Shown: piece by piece, positions 38,875-47,870 of the stretch
Position numbering within the stretch: the first letter of the stretch is position 1
Layout of the letters: each line of letters begins with the position of its first letter
Assembly: GCA_017307355.1 (NCBI GenBank)
Contig: JAFKFG010000006.1
Location: 106,228 to 170,227 of the forward strand
Length of the DNA: 64,000 nt
Reading direction: 5' to 3'
Origin: Alphaproteobacteria bacterium
Lineage (GTDB): Bacteria > Pseudomonadota > Alphaproteobacteria > Micropepsales > Micropepsaceae
Made by a program: the position numbers and the translations under genes
Notes under the pieces: generated by a model
Databases searched by the model: none
What the model was told of the DNA's origin: nothing
The model's input: the letters and a program-made list of their open reading frames with translations, nothing else

Positions 38875-41800
38875 ATGAACCCCTCCGCACCCTTTATTCT
38901 CAGGCCGGTGGCGACGTCGCTGCTGATGATCGCCATCATGCTGGTGGGCCTGGCCGGCTATCGCTTCCTGCCGCTCTCCGCCCTGCCGCAAGTGGATTAT
39001 CCCACCATTCAGGTGCAGAGCTTTTATCCGGGCGCCAGTCCCGACGTGATGACCACTTCGGTCACCGCCATCCTGGAGCGCCAGTTCGGCCAGATGCCGG
39101 GCCTGAAGGAAATGTCGTCGGTGTCCTCGGCCGGGTCTTCGGTCGTCACTCTGCAATTCGACCTTAATCTCAGCCTGGACGTGGCCGAGCAGGAAGTGCA
39201 GGCGGCGATCAATGCGGGCGGCAGCCTTCTGCCGCAACTGCCGTCGCCGCCCGTCTATGCCAAGGTCAATCCGGCCGACGCGCCGGTTCTCACCCTGGCG
39301 GTCGAATCCACCAGCCTGCCCATCACCACGGTGCAGAACCTGGCCGATACGCGCATCGCGCAGAAAATCTCCCAGCTAGCGGGTGTCGGCCTGGTGAGCA
39401 TCTCCGGCGCGCCGCGGCCCGCCGTGCGGGTGCAGGCCAATCTGCAGCAGCTGGCCTCTTATGGCCTGAACATTGACGACTTGCGCACCACCATCAGCAA
39501 CAACAATTCCAATGCGCCCAAGGGCAGCTTCGACGGCGCCTCCCAGTCCTACACCATCAATGCCAACGACCAGCTGCAGAATGCGGAGGATTACGCCAAC
39601 ATCGTGATCGCCTACCGCAACGGCTCGCCCGTGCATCTCAGGGACGTGGCGAAAGTCATCGCCGGCGCCGAGAACGACAAGCTGGCGAGCTGGGCCAACA
39701 TGACCCCCGCCGTGCTGCTGAATGTCCAGCGCCAGCCGGGCGCCAACGTCATCGCCGTGGTGGATGCGGTCAAGCAGATCCTGCCGCAGATCGAATCGGG
39801 CCTGCCCGGATCGGTCACGGTGAGCGTGTTGACCGACCGCACCAACACCATCCGGGCTTCGGTCGCCGACGTGCAGTTCGAATTGCTGCTGGCGGTCGTG
39901 CTGGTGGTGCTGGTGATCTATCTTTTCCTGCGCAACCTGCCCGCCACCTTCATTCCCAGCCTGTCGGTGCCGCTGTCCATCGTGGGCACCTTCGCGGTGA
40001 TGTATCTGTTGGGCTATTCGCTCAACAATTTGTCCTTGATGGCGCTGACCATTTCCGCCGGCTTCGTGGTGGATGACGCGATCGTGATGATCGAGAACAT
40101 CACCCGCTACCTGGAGGAAGGCGACACGCCGTTCGAAGCGGCGATGAAAGGATCGGGCGAGATCGCCTTCACCATTGTGTCTCTCACGATCTCGCTGATC
40201 GCGGTCCTGATTCCGCTTCTCTTCATGCAGGAAGTGGTGGGGCGGCTGTTCCGCGAATTCGCGGTGACCCTGGCGATCACCATCCTGATTTCGGCGGTGG
40301 TGTCGCTCACCCTGGTGCCGATGCTCTGCGCCAAGCTGTTGCGCAGCCACGCCCAGGAAGAAAAGAACCAGACCGATTTCCAGCGCAAGGTCGAAGGCTA
40401 TTATCAGGCCTTCATCCATGAATATGACCGGCTGCTGCGCTGGGTTCTGGTGCACCAGCCGCTCACCATGGCGGTGGCGGTGGGCACCTTGGTGCTGACG
40501 GTCCTGCTTTATATCCTGATCCCCAAGGGCTTCTTCCCGGTGCAGGATACCGGCTTCATCCAGGCCATCACCTCGGCAGGCCCCACCGTCTCGTTCGACG
40601 AAATGGCGAAGCGCCAGCGCCTGGTGGCCCAGAACATCCTCAAGGACAAGGACGTGGCCAGCCTGTCCTCCTTCATCGGGGTGGACGGTACCAATGTGAC
40701 CCTCAACAGCGGCCGCTTCCTGATCAACCTGAAGGACAAGAGCGACCGCGACAGCCTGGCGACCATCATGGACCGGCTGGCGGCGGATGCCCATGCCGTG
40801 CCGGGCATCACCTTCTATCTGCAGCCGGTGCAGGACCTGACCATCGATTCCACCACCTCGAGGGCGCAGTACCAGTTCGTGCTGCAATCGGCGACCACGT
40901 CGGCGCTGAACGATTTCGTGCCCAAGCTTCTGACCGAATTGCAGAAGGCGCCGGCTCTGCGCAATGTTTCGACCGATTTCCTGGACAAGGGCCTGTCGGC
41001 CTATCTGACAGTGGACCGCGACACCGCCGCGCGGTTCGGCATTTCGGCCGCCACCATCGACAATGTGCTCTATGACAGTTTCGGCCAGCGCATCATTTCC
41101 ACCATCTTCACCGACTCCTCGCAGCATCGGGTGATCATGGAGGCCGATCCGGCGCTGCAGAACTCGGTGTCCACGCTCAACGACATTTATCTGCCGTCAT
41201 CGCAGGGCGGACAGGTGCCGCTGTCGGCCATCGCCCATGTCGACCAGCGCACGGTGCCGCTGCAGATCAACCATCTGAGCCAGTTCCCCGCCGCCAACAT
41301 CTCGTTCGACGTGGCGCCGGGCTATTCCCTGGGCGCCGCGGTGCAGGCGGTGAAGGATGCGGAAGCGACGGCAGGACTGCCGCCGGGCATCACCTCGCAA
41401 TTCGAAGGCTCCGCCGTCGCCTTCCAGGACGCCCTGGGCAACGAGGTGCTGCTGATCATCGCCGCGCTGATCACGGTCTATATCGTGCTGGGCGTGCTCT
41501 ATGAGAGCTTCATCCATCCGGTGACCATTCTGTCCACCCTGCCGTCGGCGGGGGTGGGGGCGCTTCTGTTCCTGATCATCACCGGCCATGACCTCAACAT
41601 CGTCTCGATCATCGGCATCATTCTTCTGATCGGCATCGTGAAGAAGAACGCGATCATGATGATCGACTTCGCGCTGGAAGCCGAGCGCAAGGAAGGCAAA
41701 TCGCCCACCGAGGCCATTCACCAGGCGGCGTTGCTGCGCTTCCGCCCCATCCTGATGACCACGGTGGCGGCCCTGTTCGGCGCCCTGCCGCTGATGCTGG

Positions 41801-41988
41801 GTTCGGGCATGGGCTCGGAACTGCGCCATCCCTTGGGCATCTCCATCGTGGGCGGGCTTCTGGTCAGCCAGCTTCTGACGCTGTTCACCACGCCCGTGAT
41901 CTATATCTATTTCGACCGCTGGGGCCGCGAATTGCGCGAATGGCGCGCGCGGCGCAGCGGCGGCACCGCCACCGCAACGCCCAACTGA
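38875..41988 (+). CDS. mdtB: RND multidrug efflux permease MdtB-type
   Basis: Proton-driven inner-membrane exporter, 1037 residues, one half of an MdtB-MdtC heteromultimer. The start ([60 protein letters not shown]) is closely MdtB-like. Twelve helices and two large periplasmic loops are present. The proton-relay helix has [24 protein letters not shown] near 395-418, and the C-terminal repeat has [23 protein letters not shown] near 920. The family's usual TAPLERQ appears here as TAILERQ. It begins 18 bp after mdtA and ends 9 bp before mdtC. No outer-membrane TolC homologue is in the operon. Confidence 0.94.
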   Translation: MNPSAPFILRPVATSLLMIAIMLVGLAGYRFLPLSALPQVDYPTIQVQSFYPGASPDVMTTSVTAILERQFGQMPGLKEMSSVSSAGSSVVTLQFDLNLSLDVAEQEVQAAINAGGSLLPQLPSPPVYAKVNPADAPVLTLAVESTSLPITTVQNLADTRIAQKISQLAGVGLVSISGAPRPAVRVQANLQQLASYGLNIDDLRTTISNNNSNAPKGSFDGASQSYTINANDQLQNAEDYANIVIAYRNGSPVHLRDVAKVIAGAENDKLASWANMTPAVLLNVQRQPGANVIAVVDAVKQILPQIESGLPGSVTVSVLTDRTNTIRASVADVQFELLLAVVLVVLVIYLFLRNLPATFIPSLSVPLSIVGTFAVMYLLGYSLNNLSLMALTISAGFVVDDAIVMIENITRYLEEGDTPFEAAMKGSGEIAFTIVSLTISLIAVLIPLLFMQEVVGRLFREFAVTLAITILISAVVSLTLVPMLCAKLLRSHAQEEKNQTDFQRKVEGYYQAFIHEYDRLLRWVLVHQPLTMAVAVGTLVLTVLLYILIPKGFFPVQDTGFIQAITSAGPTVSFDEMAKRQRLVAQNILKDKDVASLSSFIGVDGTNVTLNSGRFLINLKDKSDRDSLATIMDRLAADAHAVPGITFYLQPVQDLTIDSTTSRAQYQFVLQSATTSALNDFVPKLLTELQKAPALRNVSTDFLDKGLSAYLTVDRDTAARFGISAATIDNVLYDSFGQRIISTIFTDSSQHRVIMEADPALQNSVSTLNDIYLPSSQGGQVPLSAIAHVDQRTVPLQINHLSQFPAANISFDVAPGYSLGAAVQAVKDAEATAGLPPGITSQFEGSAVAFQDALGNEVLLIIAALITVYIVLGVLYESFIHPVTILSTLPSAGVGALLFLIITGHDLNIVSIIGIILLIGIVKKNAIMMIDFALEAERKEGKSPTEAIHQAALLRFRPILMTTVAALFGALPLMLGSGMGSELRHPLGISIVGGLLVSQLLTLFTTPVIYIYFDRWGRELREWRARRSGGTATATPN

Positions 41989-41997
41989 GAAAGCGGC

Positions 41998-44900
41998 ATG
42001 AACATCGTCGCGATCTTCACCGGCCGTCCCATCGCCACCACGCTGCTGGCGATCGGCATGGCGCTGGCCGGTTTCGGCGCGTTGTTCCTGATGCCGGTGG
42101 CGCCGCTGCCGAACATCGATCTTCCCGTGATCGTGGTCAGCGCCAATATGGCGGGGGCGAGCCCGGAAGTGATGTCGAACACGGTGGCGACGCCGCTGGA
42201 GCGGCATCTGGGCGCCATCGCCAACGTCAACCAGATGACCTCGCGCAGCTCGGTGGGATCGACCCAGGTGGTGCTGCAATTCGACATCAGCCGGAACATC
42301 GACGGCGCCGCCCGCGACGTTCAGGCGGCGATCAACGCGGCCCGCGCCGATCTTCCGGCGGCGCTGCGCTCCAACCCCACCTATTTCAAATTCAATCCTT
42401 CGGCCTTTCCCATCGTGGTGATGGCGCTCACCTCCAAGACGCTGACGCCGGGGCAGATCTACGACCAGGCCTCCAACATCCTGCAGCAGAAGCTGTCGCA
42501 GATCTCCGGCGTGGGCGATGTCTCGCTGGCCGGCGCGGCGCTGCCGGCGGTGCGGATCGAACTCAATCCCCGCGCGCTGTTCAAGTACGGCATCGGCCTG
42601 GAGGATGTGCGCGCGGCGGTGTCGTCGGCCAATGCCGGCGCCAACAGCCCCAAGGGCGCGATCGAGCAGGGCACCCAGCGGCTGCAGGTCTATTCCAACG
42701 ACAATGCCTCTCAGGCCGACGAATACCGCTCCCTGATCATCGCCTATCGCAACAATGCGGCGGTGCGGCTGGGCGACGTCGCCGAAGTGGTCGATGGGGT
42801 GGAGAATATCCGCAACATGGGCATGGCCAACGGCCAGCCCGCGGTGCTGGTGACCATCACCCAGCAGCCCGGCGCCAACGTCATCCAGGTGGTCAACAAC
42901 ATCAATGCGATGATCCCCGAGCTGCAGCATGGCGTGCTGCCGCCCGCCATCGACCTGACGGTGATCCAGGACACCACCACTTCGATCCGCGATTCGGTGC
43001 GGGATGTGGAAATCACCCTGATCCTTTCCACCGTCCTGGTGGTGCTGGTGGTGTTCCTGTTCCTGCGAAACCTGCGCGCCACTCTGGTGCCCGCGGTGTC
43101 GGTGCCGCTGGCGCTGCTGGGCACCTTCGGCATGATGTATCTGCTGGGCTTTTCGCTCGACAATTTCTCGCTGATGGCGCTGATCATTTCGACCGGCTTC
43201 GTGGTCGACAACACCATCGTGGTCCTTGAGAACGTCACCCGCCATCTGGAGATGGGCGAAGGCCGCTACCAGGCCGCGTTGAAGGGCTCCCAGGAAGTCG
43301 CCTTCACCGTGCTTTCCATGAGCATCTCTCTGGTGGCGGTGTTCCTGCCCATTCTTCTGATGGGCGGGATCATCGGACGGCTATTCCACGAATTCGCGGT
43401 GACATTGACCCTGGCGATCTTCATGTCGCTGATCGTGTCGCTCACCGTGACACCGATGATGTGCGCCTATCTGGATTTTTCCAAGGAGCGCGAAAACGGC
43501 TTCACCCGGATCGCACGCCGGGTCTTTGAAGCCAGCCTGGATTTCTATCGCCGCTCGCTGGCCTGGTCGCTGGACAATCCCAAGACCATCATGTTCACCC
43601 TTCTGGTCGCGATCGTGATGAACGTTTATCTGCTCATCATCATTCCCAAGGGCTTCTTCCCCCAGACCGACGAAGGGCGCATCTTCGGCAATATCCGCGG
43701 CGACCAGAGCATCTCCTACCAGGCGATGCAGAAGAAATTCGTTCAGTTCGGCAACATCATCAAATCCGATCCGGCGGTGGCCCAGGTCGCCGGTTCGATC
43801 GGTGGCGGCGGCGGCGGACGGGGCGGCGGCGCCACCAATACCGGGCAGCTTTTCATCACCCTGAAGCCGCTGGCCGAGCGGGGTTATATCAGCTCCAACG
43901 ACGTGATCGATCGCCTCCGGCCCAAATTCAACGCCATCGCCGGCGCGCGGATGTTCCTGACGCCCATGAGCTCGACCGGCGTGCGGTCCGGCGGCCGCCA
44001 GGGCAACGGCTCGCTGCAATACACCATCCAGGCCGACTCGCTGGACGAGCTCAATCTGTGGCTGCCCAGGATCACCGAGGCGTTGCAGAATGTGCCGGAG
44101 CTGCAGGACGTCAATTCCGACCAGCAGGACAAGGGGCTGGAAGTCGATCTGAAAATCGACCGAGCCACGGCCTCGCGGCTGGGCCTTACCGCCTCGCAGA
44201 TCGACAATACGCTCTATGACGCGTTCGGTCAGCGCCAGGTCTCGACCATCTACAAGGACAAGAACCAGTATCATGTGGTGATGGAGGTGGCGCCGGAGTT
44301 CTGGCAGAGCCCCGAAACCCTGCGCGACATCTATGTCTCGACCGCGGGCAATATCACCGGCACTCAGTCCAGCGCGGGCGCCAGCGGCGCCTTCTCCGGT
44401 TCGACCACCACAACCACCACGACCACGACCGATACCGGTGCCGATGCGGCCACCCAGGCGGCCGAGGCGGTGCGCAACCAGCAGCTCAATGCCATCACCT
44501 CGACGGGACGCAGTGGCGGCTCGACCGGCGCGTCGGTGTCCACCCGGGTCGAGAAGATGGTGCCGCTGTCCGCTTTTGTCAGCTACGGCCCCGGCACCAC
44601 GCCCTTGTCGGTCAACCACCAGGGGCCCTTCGTCGCCACCACTTTTTCGTTCGAGCTGCCGCAGGGCGTGACGGAAGACCAGGCCTCGCGGGCGATCGAC
44701 CGCACCATGGCGCAGATCAATGTGCCGATTTCCGTTCACGGCGAAGCGGCGGGCACCTTGCAGCTGGCGCGGCAGTCATTGGCCAACCTGCCGCTTCTGT
44801 TCATCGCCGCGCTGCTGACGATCTATATCGTGCTGGGCATTCTGTATGAAAGCTATGTCCATCCCCTCACCATTCTTTCCACCCTGCCGTCGGCGGGCGT

Positions 44901-45357
44901 GGGCGCGGTCCTGGCGCTTCTGATCTTCAAGACCGATTTCAGCCTGATCGCCTTTATCGGCGTGATTCTCCTGATCGGCGTGGTGAAGAAGAACGCCATC
45001 ATCATGATCGATTTCGCGGTCGAGGCGCAGCGGCGCGAGAATCTGGACTCGCGCGAGGCGATCTATCGCGCCTGTCTGCTACGCTTCCGTCCCATCATGA
45101 TGACCACCATGGGCGCCATCCTGGGCGCGCTGCCGCTGGCGGTCGGGCTGGGCGAAGGATCGGAGCTGCGCGAGCCTTTGGGCATCTCCATCGTGGGCGG
45201 CCTGGTGCTCAGCCAGGCCCTGACGCTCTACACAACGCCGGTGGTCTATCTCTATCTCGACCGTTGGCGGCTGAAAGGGAAGCGGGCCTGGAACCGCTGG
45301 TATCACGGCAAGATGGGCTCGGGCCGCGGCGGCGAGGAGCCCGTGCCAGCTGAATAG
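41998..45357 (+). CDS. mdtC: RND multidrug efflux permease MdtC-type with low-complexity insertion
   Basis: Partner permease of MdtB. The N-terminal half reads like MdtC (PIATTLLAIGMALAGFGALFLMPV; ASPEVMSNTVATPLERHLGAI; DGAARDVQAAINAARADLPAAL). The relay-helix motif GFVVDNTIVVLENVTRHLEMG shows Asp-Asn where many permeases have Asp-Asp. At 1119 residues it is about 90 longer than E. coli MdtC. The extra length includes a glycine-rich loop near 602-615 (GGGGGGRGGG) and a Ser/Thr/Ala/Gly-rich insertion near 785-850 with nine consecutive Thr at 803-811. Both should be in the second periplasmic loop. The C-terminal ILLIGVVKKNAIIMIDFAVEAQR is normal. The gene starts 9 bp after mdtB and ends ahead of a perfect hairpin. 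Confidence 0.92.
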   Translation: MNIVAIFTGRPIATTLLAIGMALAGFGALFLMPVAPLPNIDLPVIVVSANMAGASPEVMSNTVATPLERHLGAIANVNQMTSRSSVGSTQVVLQFDISRNIDGAARDVQAAINAARADLPAALRSNPTYFKFNPSAFPIVVMALTSKTLTPGQIYDQASNILQQKLSQISGVGDVSLAGAALPAVRIELNPRALFKYGIGLEDVRAAVSSANAGANSPKGAIEQGTQRLQVYSNDNASQADEYRSLIIAYRNNAAVRLGDVAEVVDGVENIRNMGMANGQPAVLVTITQQPGANVIQVVNNINAMIPELQHGVLPPAIDLTVIQDTTTSIRDSVRDVEITLILSTVLVVLVVFLFLRNLRATLVPAVSVPLALLGTFGMMYLLGFSLDNFSLMALIISTGFVVDNTIVVLENVTRHLEMGEGRYQAALKGSQEVAFTVLSMSISLVAVFLPILLMGGIIGRLFHEFAVTLTLAIFMSLIVSLTVTPMMCAYLDFSKERENGFTRIARRVFEASLDFYRRSLAWSLDNPKTIMFTLLVAIVMNVYLLIIIPKGFFPQTDEGRIFGNIRGDQSISYQAMQKKFVQFGNIIKSDPAVAQVAGSIGGGGGGRGGGATNTGQLFITLKPLAERGYISSNDVIDRLRPKFNAIAGARMFLTPMSSTGVRSGGRQGNGSLQYTIQADSLDELNLWLPRITEALQNVPELQDVNSDQQDKGLEVDLKIDRATASRLGLTASQIDNTLYDAFGQRQVSTIYKDKNQYHVVMEVAPEFWQSPETLRDIYVSTAGNITGTQSSAGASGAFSGSTTTTTTTTTDTGADAATQAAEAVRNQQLNAITSTGRSGGSTGASVSTRVEKMVPLSAFVSYGPGTTPLSVNHQGPFVATTFSFELPQGVTEDQASRAIDRTMAQINVPISVHGEAAGTLQLARQSLANLPLLFIAALLTIYIVLGILYESYVHPLTILSTLPSAGVGAVLALLIFKTDFSLIAFIGVILLIGVVKKNAIIMIDFAVEAQRRENLDSREAIYRACLLRFRPIMMTTMGAILGALPLAVGLGEGSELREPLGISIVGGLVLSQALTLYTTPVVYLYLDRWRLKGKRAWNRWYHGKMGSGRGGEEPVPAE

Positions 45358-45363
45358 CGCTCA

Positions 45364-45385
45364 TCCGCAAGCTGGTGCTTGCGGA
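45364..45385. terminator. hairpin between convergent mdtC and mlaA
   Basis: TCCGCAAGC (45364-45372) and GCTTGCGGA (45377-45385) form a perfect 9-bp stem with a TGGT loop, 7 bp past the mdtC stop and 14 bp before the mlaA stop. There is no T tract on either side, so efficient intrinsic termination is uncertain. Confidence 0.6.
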
Positions 45386-45398
45386 CCATGCCTCTCGC

Positions 45399-46124
45399 TC
45401 AGAAATTCGGCAGATTCTCGTCCGGCGCCTTGCCGCCATTGATCTGGGCGGCGCGGTTCTGGCGATAGAGGCTGCGGGTGGTGGCGTAGAAATCGATCGA
45501 CGAACGCTCGATCTGCTGCACCACATCGATATTGGCGGCGCGGTCGTCCAGGATGCCCAGGCCCGAGCGCACCATCATGTAGAGGGTGGAATTGTTCCAG
45601 CTCATATAGGTGAGCGGATCGAAGGCGATATCGACGCCGGTGCCGACCAGATCGCGCGGCGGCTTGGGACCGACAAAAGGCAGGACCAGGTATGAGCCTT
45701 CCGCCGCGCCCGCCTTGCCCAGGGTGATGCCGAAATCATTGTCGTGACCCGGAATGCCCATCTTGGAGGCGATATCGACCAGGCCGGCCACGCCGACCGT
45801 CGAATTGATGACGAAGCGGCCGAACGTGTCGGTCGCCTTGTCGGCGTCGCCCTGTAGAACATCGTTGGTGAAGACCACCGGCGAGTTCAGGTTGGTCAGG
45901 GCATTGTGAATGCCTTCGCGGGCCGGCTGCGGCACGGCGCTGCGATAGAATTTCGCGACCGGGCGGGCCACCGCGTGATCGACCTGGATGTCGAAATCGA
46001 AGATGGCGCGGTTGGTCGGCTCCCAGGGATCGTTCTGGGCAATCGCTTCGGGGTCTTTGGTGGCGCAGGCGCTAACCAGAAGGCTGGCGCAAAGGGCGGC
46101 CAAAAGAGCTGGATTAAACTTCAT
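45399..46124 (-). CDS. mlaA: MlaA/VacJ family outer-membrane lipoprotein
   Basis: Component of retrograde phospholipid transport that removes misplaced phospholipid from the outer leaflet of the outer membrane. The 241-residue protein has a lipoprotein signal with lipobox LVSAC (Cys20) and the family blocks NDPWEPTNRAIFDFDIQVDH near 31-50, NALTNLNSPVVFTNDVLQGD near 75-94, GRFVINSTVGVAGLVDIASKMG near 102-123 and GSYLVLPFVGPKPPRDLVGTGVD near 143-165. The length is typical. The partner genes mlaFEDCB are not in the window, so MlaA stands alone here. Confidence 0.95.
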   Translation of the reverse strand: MKFNPALLAALCASLLVSACATKDPEAIAQNDPWEPTNRAIFDFDIQVDHAVARPVAKFYRSAVPQPAREGIHNALTNLNSPVVFTNDVLQGDADKATDTFGRFVINSTVGVAGLVDIASKMGIPGHDNDFGITLGKAGAAEGSYLVLPFVGPKPPRDLVGTGVDIAFDPLTYMSWNNSTLYMMVRSGLGILDDRAANIDVVQQIERSSIDFYATTRSLYRQNRAAQINGGKAPDENLPNF

Positions 46125-46384
46125 ACCCCACCGAAATACAGGATTCTAAATAAGAAACGGTTACAGATGATTCTCCGTCACCCATTAACGCGTAATATCG
46201 GTATTGGTGCCCCCTCCCACAAGGGGGCCGGGGCCGGAAGCCCCGACATTACAGGCATGGCGGCTGCGCAAAAAGCGGGGAATCGCGGCTTGTTTGCGCT
46301 GCCTCGGGCGGCCCCGAATGACAAATTCTCCACCCCTGAACAGGCTTGCCGGCCGATGCTCCCACCGTACGGGGCTGGCCCTGC
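46125..46384. other. non-coding gap with two adjacent hairpins
   Basis: These 260 bp lie between mlaA, whose start is at 46124 and whose promoter must be here, and the end of the polytopic membrane protein gene. Two short stems lie side by side: CCCCCT/AGGGGG at 46210-46227 and GGGGC/GCCCC at 46230-46244. I see no convincing gene; the short open frames have no start signals or family features. Confidence 0.5.
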
Positions 46385-47743
46385 TCAGGCGGGACTTTTC
46401 GGCGTGGGACTGAAATAGCGGATCGCCCCCGTCATCGCGGCAAGATCGAGGATATACAGATAGCGATAATCGCAGGCGATGGAGACGACAAAGAAGCTCA
46501 ACGCGAAAAGAAGCGCGGCGAGTTGAAGGCCCGCCACCGCGATGTCGGCGGGCGCGCCCCGCATCGCCAGCAGGATCAGAAGCAGGATTGCCATCGCGCC
46601 ATAGAGAAGATGCGACAGGACCGGCGTGTGGAAGAAGTTCGCGACATAGAAATACAGGAAACGATCCTGCGCCCGGATGTGCGGTTGAAGGCCCAGCGAT
46701 TTCATCTCCTCGGGCGGGCCATCCACGCCCACCACATCGGGATGGCAGACCAGAAGATCGGGCGGCGCCAGCACCCAACGGAAAACCGGCAAGCGTTCGC
46801 GGAGGTAAAGCGTGGGATGCGCGAACACCAGCTGGCGCCATTGCGCGAACACCGCGCCTTGCGGCGCGTGATAGATCGCGTCCGTCAGCACGGAGGAATT
46901 TTCCAGCGTGTCCACCAGATGGGGAGAATAGAGGGGCACGCCTTCCTTGCGGATCGCCGCGGCCAGATGGGGCGCCCGTTCTTCCAGCACGGTGAGACGG
47001 AACGACGGGTCGAGGCGAGCCGCGCCGACCAGATCATAGGTTTGCGCCAGGCGCAGCTGGTCCGACGCGCCCTGGCCGCGATCGCCGCGAAGCCCCAGGG
47101 CGAAATTGGCCAGCAGCATCACCATCAGGCAGGCCGCCAAGAGGCCCGCGCCATGCAGCCATCCCGCGCGCGGCGAGGTAAGGCGGGCGGCGATCAGGCC
47201 CAGGCTCGCCGCGGCAATGGGCAGCAAGATAAAGCCGTTTTGACGCGCCAGAGCCGCCAGGCTGAACAGCAGGACGGACAAGACCAGCAGGCACACGCGC
47301 AGGCGTGGCGTCTGCCACCAGGCCGCGGCCGCCGCCACGGACGTAAAGCCGGCGATGCCGGAATTGGCGAACAGCACGTCCTTCCAAATGGTGCCTTGAT
47401 AAAGAAGAAGCTGCGGCGTGGCGAAGGCCAGCAGGAGGATGATTACCGATCCCCAATTTGGGCGGCCGCTTCTCAGCAGCAGAAACCAGGCGCCCAGCAA
47501 AAGCCCGGCCACAAACAATAGAAAGAGGCCGGGGCCGGGCAACACATGGTCGGCCAGGCCCAGCAGCCATGCCATCACGGGCGGGTGCCAGCTGTCATAT
47601 TGGCCACTGCGGGCGTCGGCCAGCTGCACCACCGAGTCGTACGACATCTGCCCTGGCCAATTCAGCACCAGGATGAGAACGAACCCCAGGAGCAGGAGCC
47701 CCGGCGGCAGGAAAATCGGGAATTTTTCCCTGCGATTATCCAA
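46385..47743 (-). CDS. polytopic membrane protein, GT-C-like, function unknown
   Basis: A 452-residue protein with about ten to eleven hydrophobic helices. Near the N-terminus is WPGQMSYDSVVQLADARSGQ, then DSWHPPVMAWLLGL. A soluble stretch at about 220-330 (RLDPSFRLTVLEERAPHLAAAI, then VPLYSPHLVDTLENSS) probably faces the periplasm, and three to four helices close it. The early acidic residue in a periplasmic loop followed by HPP, with many helices, resembles lipid-sugar-dependent GT-C glycosyltransferases of the ArnT/GT39 type, but I do not recognise a named family. The start is uncertain: TTG at 47743 gives MDNRREKFPIF. It is divergent from the TonB-dependent receptor gene. Confidence 0.72.
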   Translation of the reverse strand: MDNRREKFPIFLPPGLLLLGFVLILVLNWPGQMSYDSVVQLADARSGQYDSWHPPVMAWLLGLADHVLPGPGLFLLFVAGLLLGAWFLLLRSGRPNWGSVIILLLAFATPQLLLYQGTIWKDVLFANSGIAGFTSVAAAAAWWQTPRLRVCLLVLSVLLFSLAALARQNGFILLPIAAASLGLIAARLTSPRAGWLHGAGLLAACLMVMLLANFALGLRGDRGQGASDQLRLAQTYDLVGAARLDPSFRLTVLEERAPHLAAAIRKEGVPLYSPHLVDTLENSSVLTDAIYHAPQGAVFAQWRQLVFAHPTLYLRERLPVFRWVLAPPDLLVCHPDVVGVDGPPEEMKSLGLQPHIRAQDRFLYFYVANFFHTPVLSHLLYGAMAILLLILLAMRGAPADIAVAGLQLAALLFALSFFVVSIACDYRYLYILDLAAMTGAIRYFSPTPKSPA

Positions 47744-47750
47744 GAAACGA

Positions 47751-47836
47751 ACCTGTACTTCCCCTATTTGCTCTGCAATTTAACGCAGCAAACGGCAGGG
47801 CCATACTTCTTTTCATGGGGCCGTTCCAGTACAGGT
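47751..47836. promoter_or_regulatory. divergent promoter region with spaced inverted repeat
   Basis: ACCTGTACT at 47751-47759 and AGTACAGGT at 47828-47836 are exact inverted 9-mers about 68 bp apart. They bracket the control region between the receptor gene and the membrane-protein gene. Between them lies a smaller imperfect palindrome, TTGC-T-CTGC to GCAGCAA (47767-47790). These could be operator sites; no regulator gene is adjacent. Confidence 0.4.
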
Positions 47837-47870
47837 GCGGCTCATAAAAGCCAGATTTGAGGGCGGGGAA

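Noticed and set aside
44401..44430. Second Thr-codon cluster (poly-Thr) as another leader peptide
   Set aside because: It lies inside the mdtC reading frame, far from a start codon and with no terminator after it. It is a coding low-complexity insertion.
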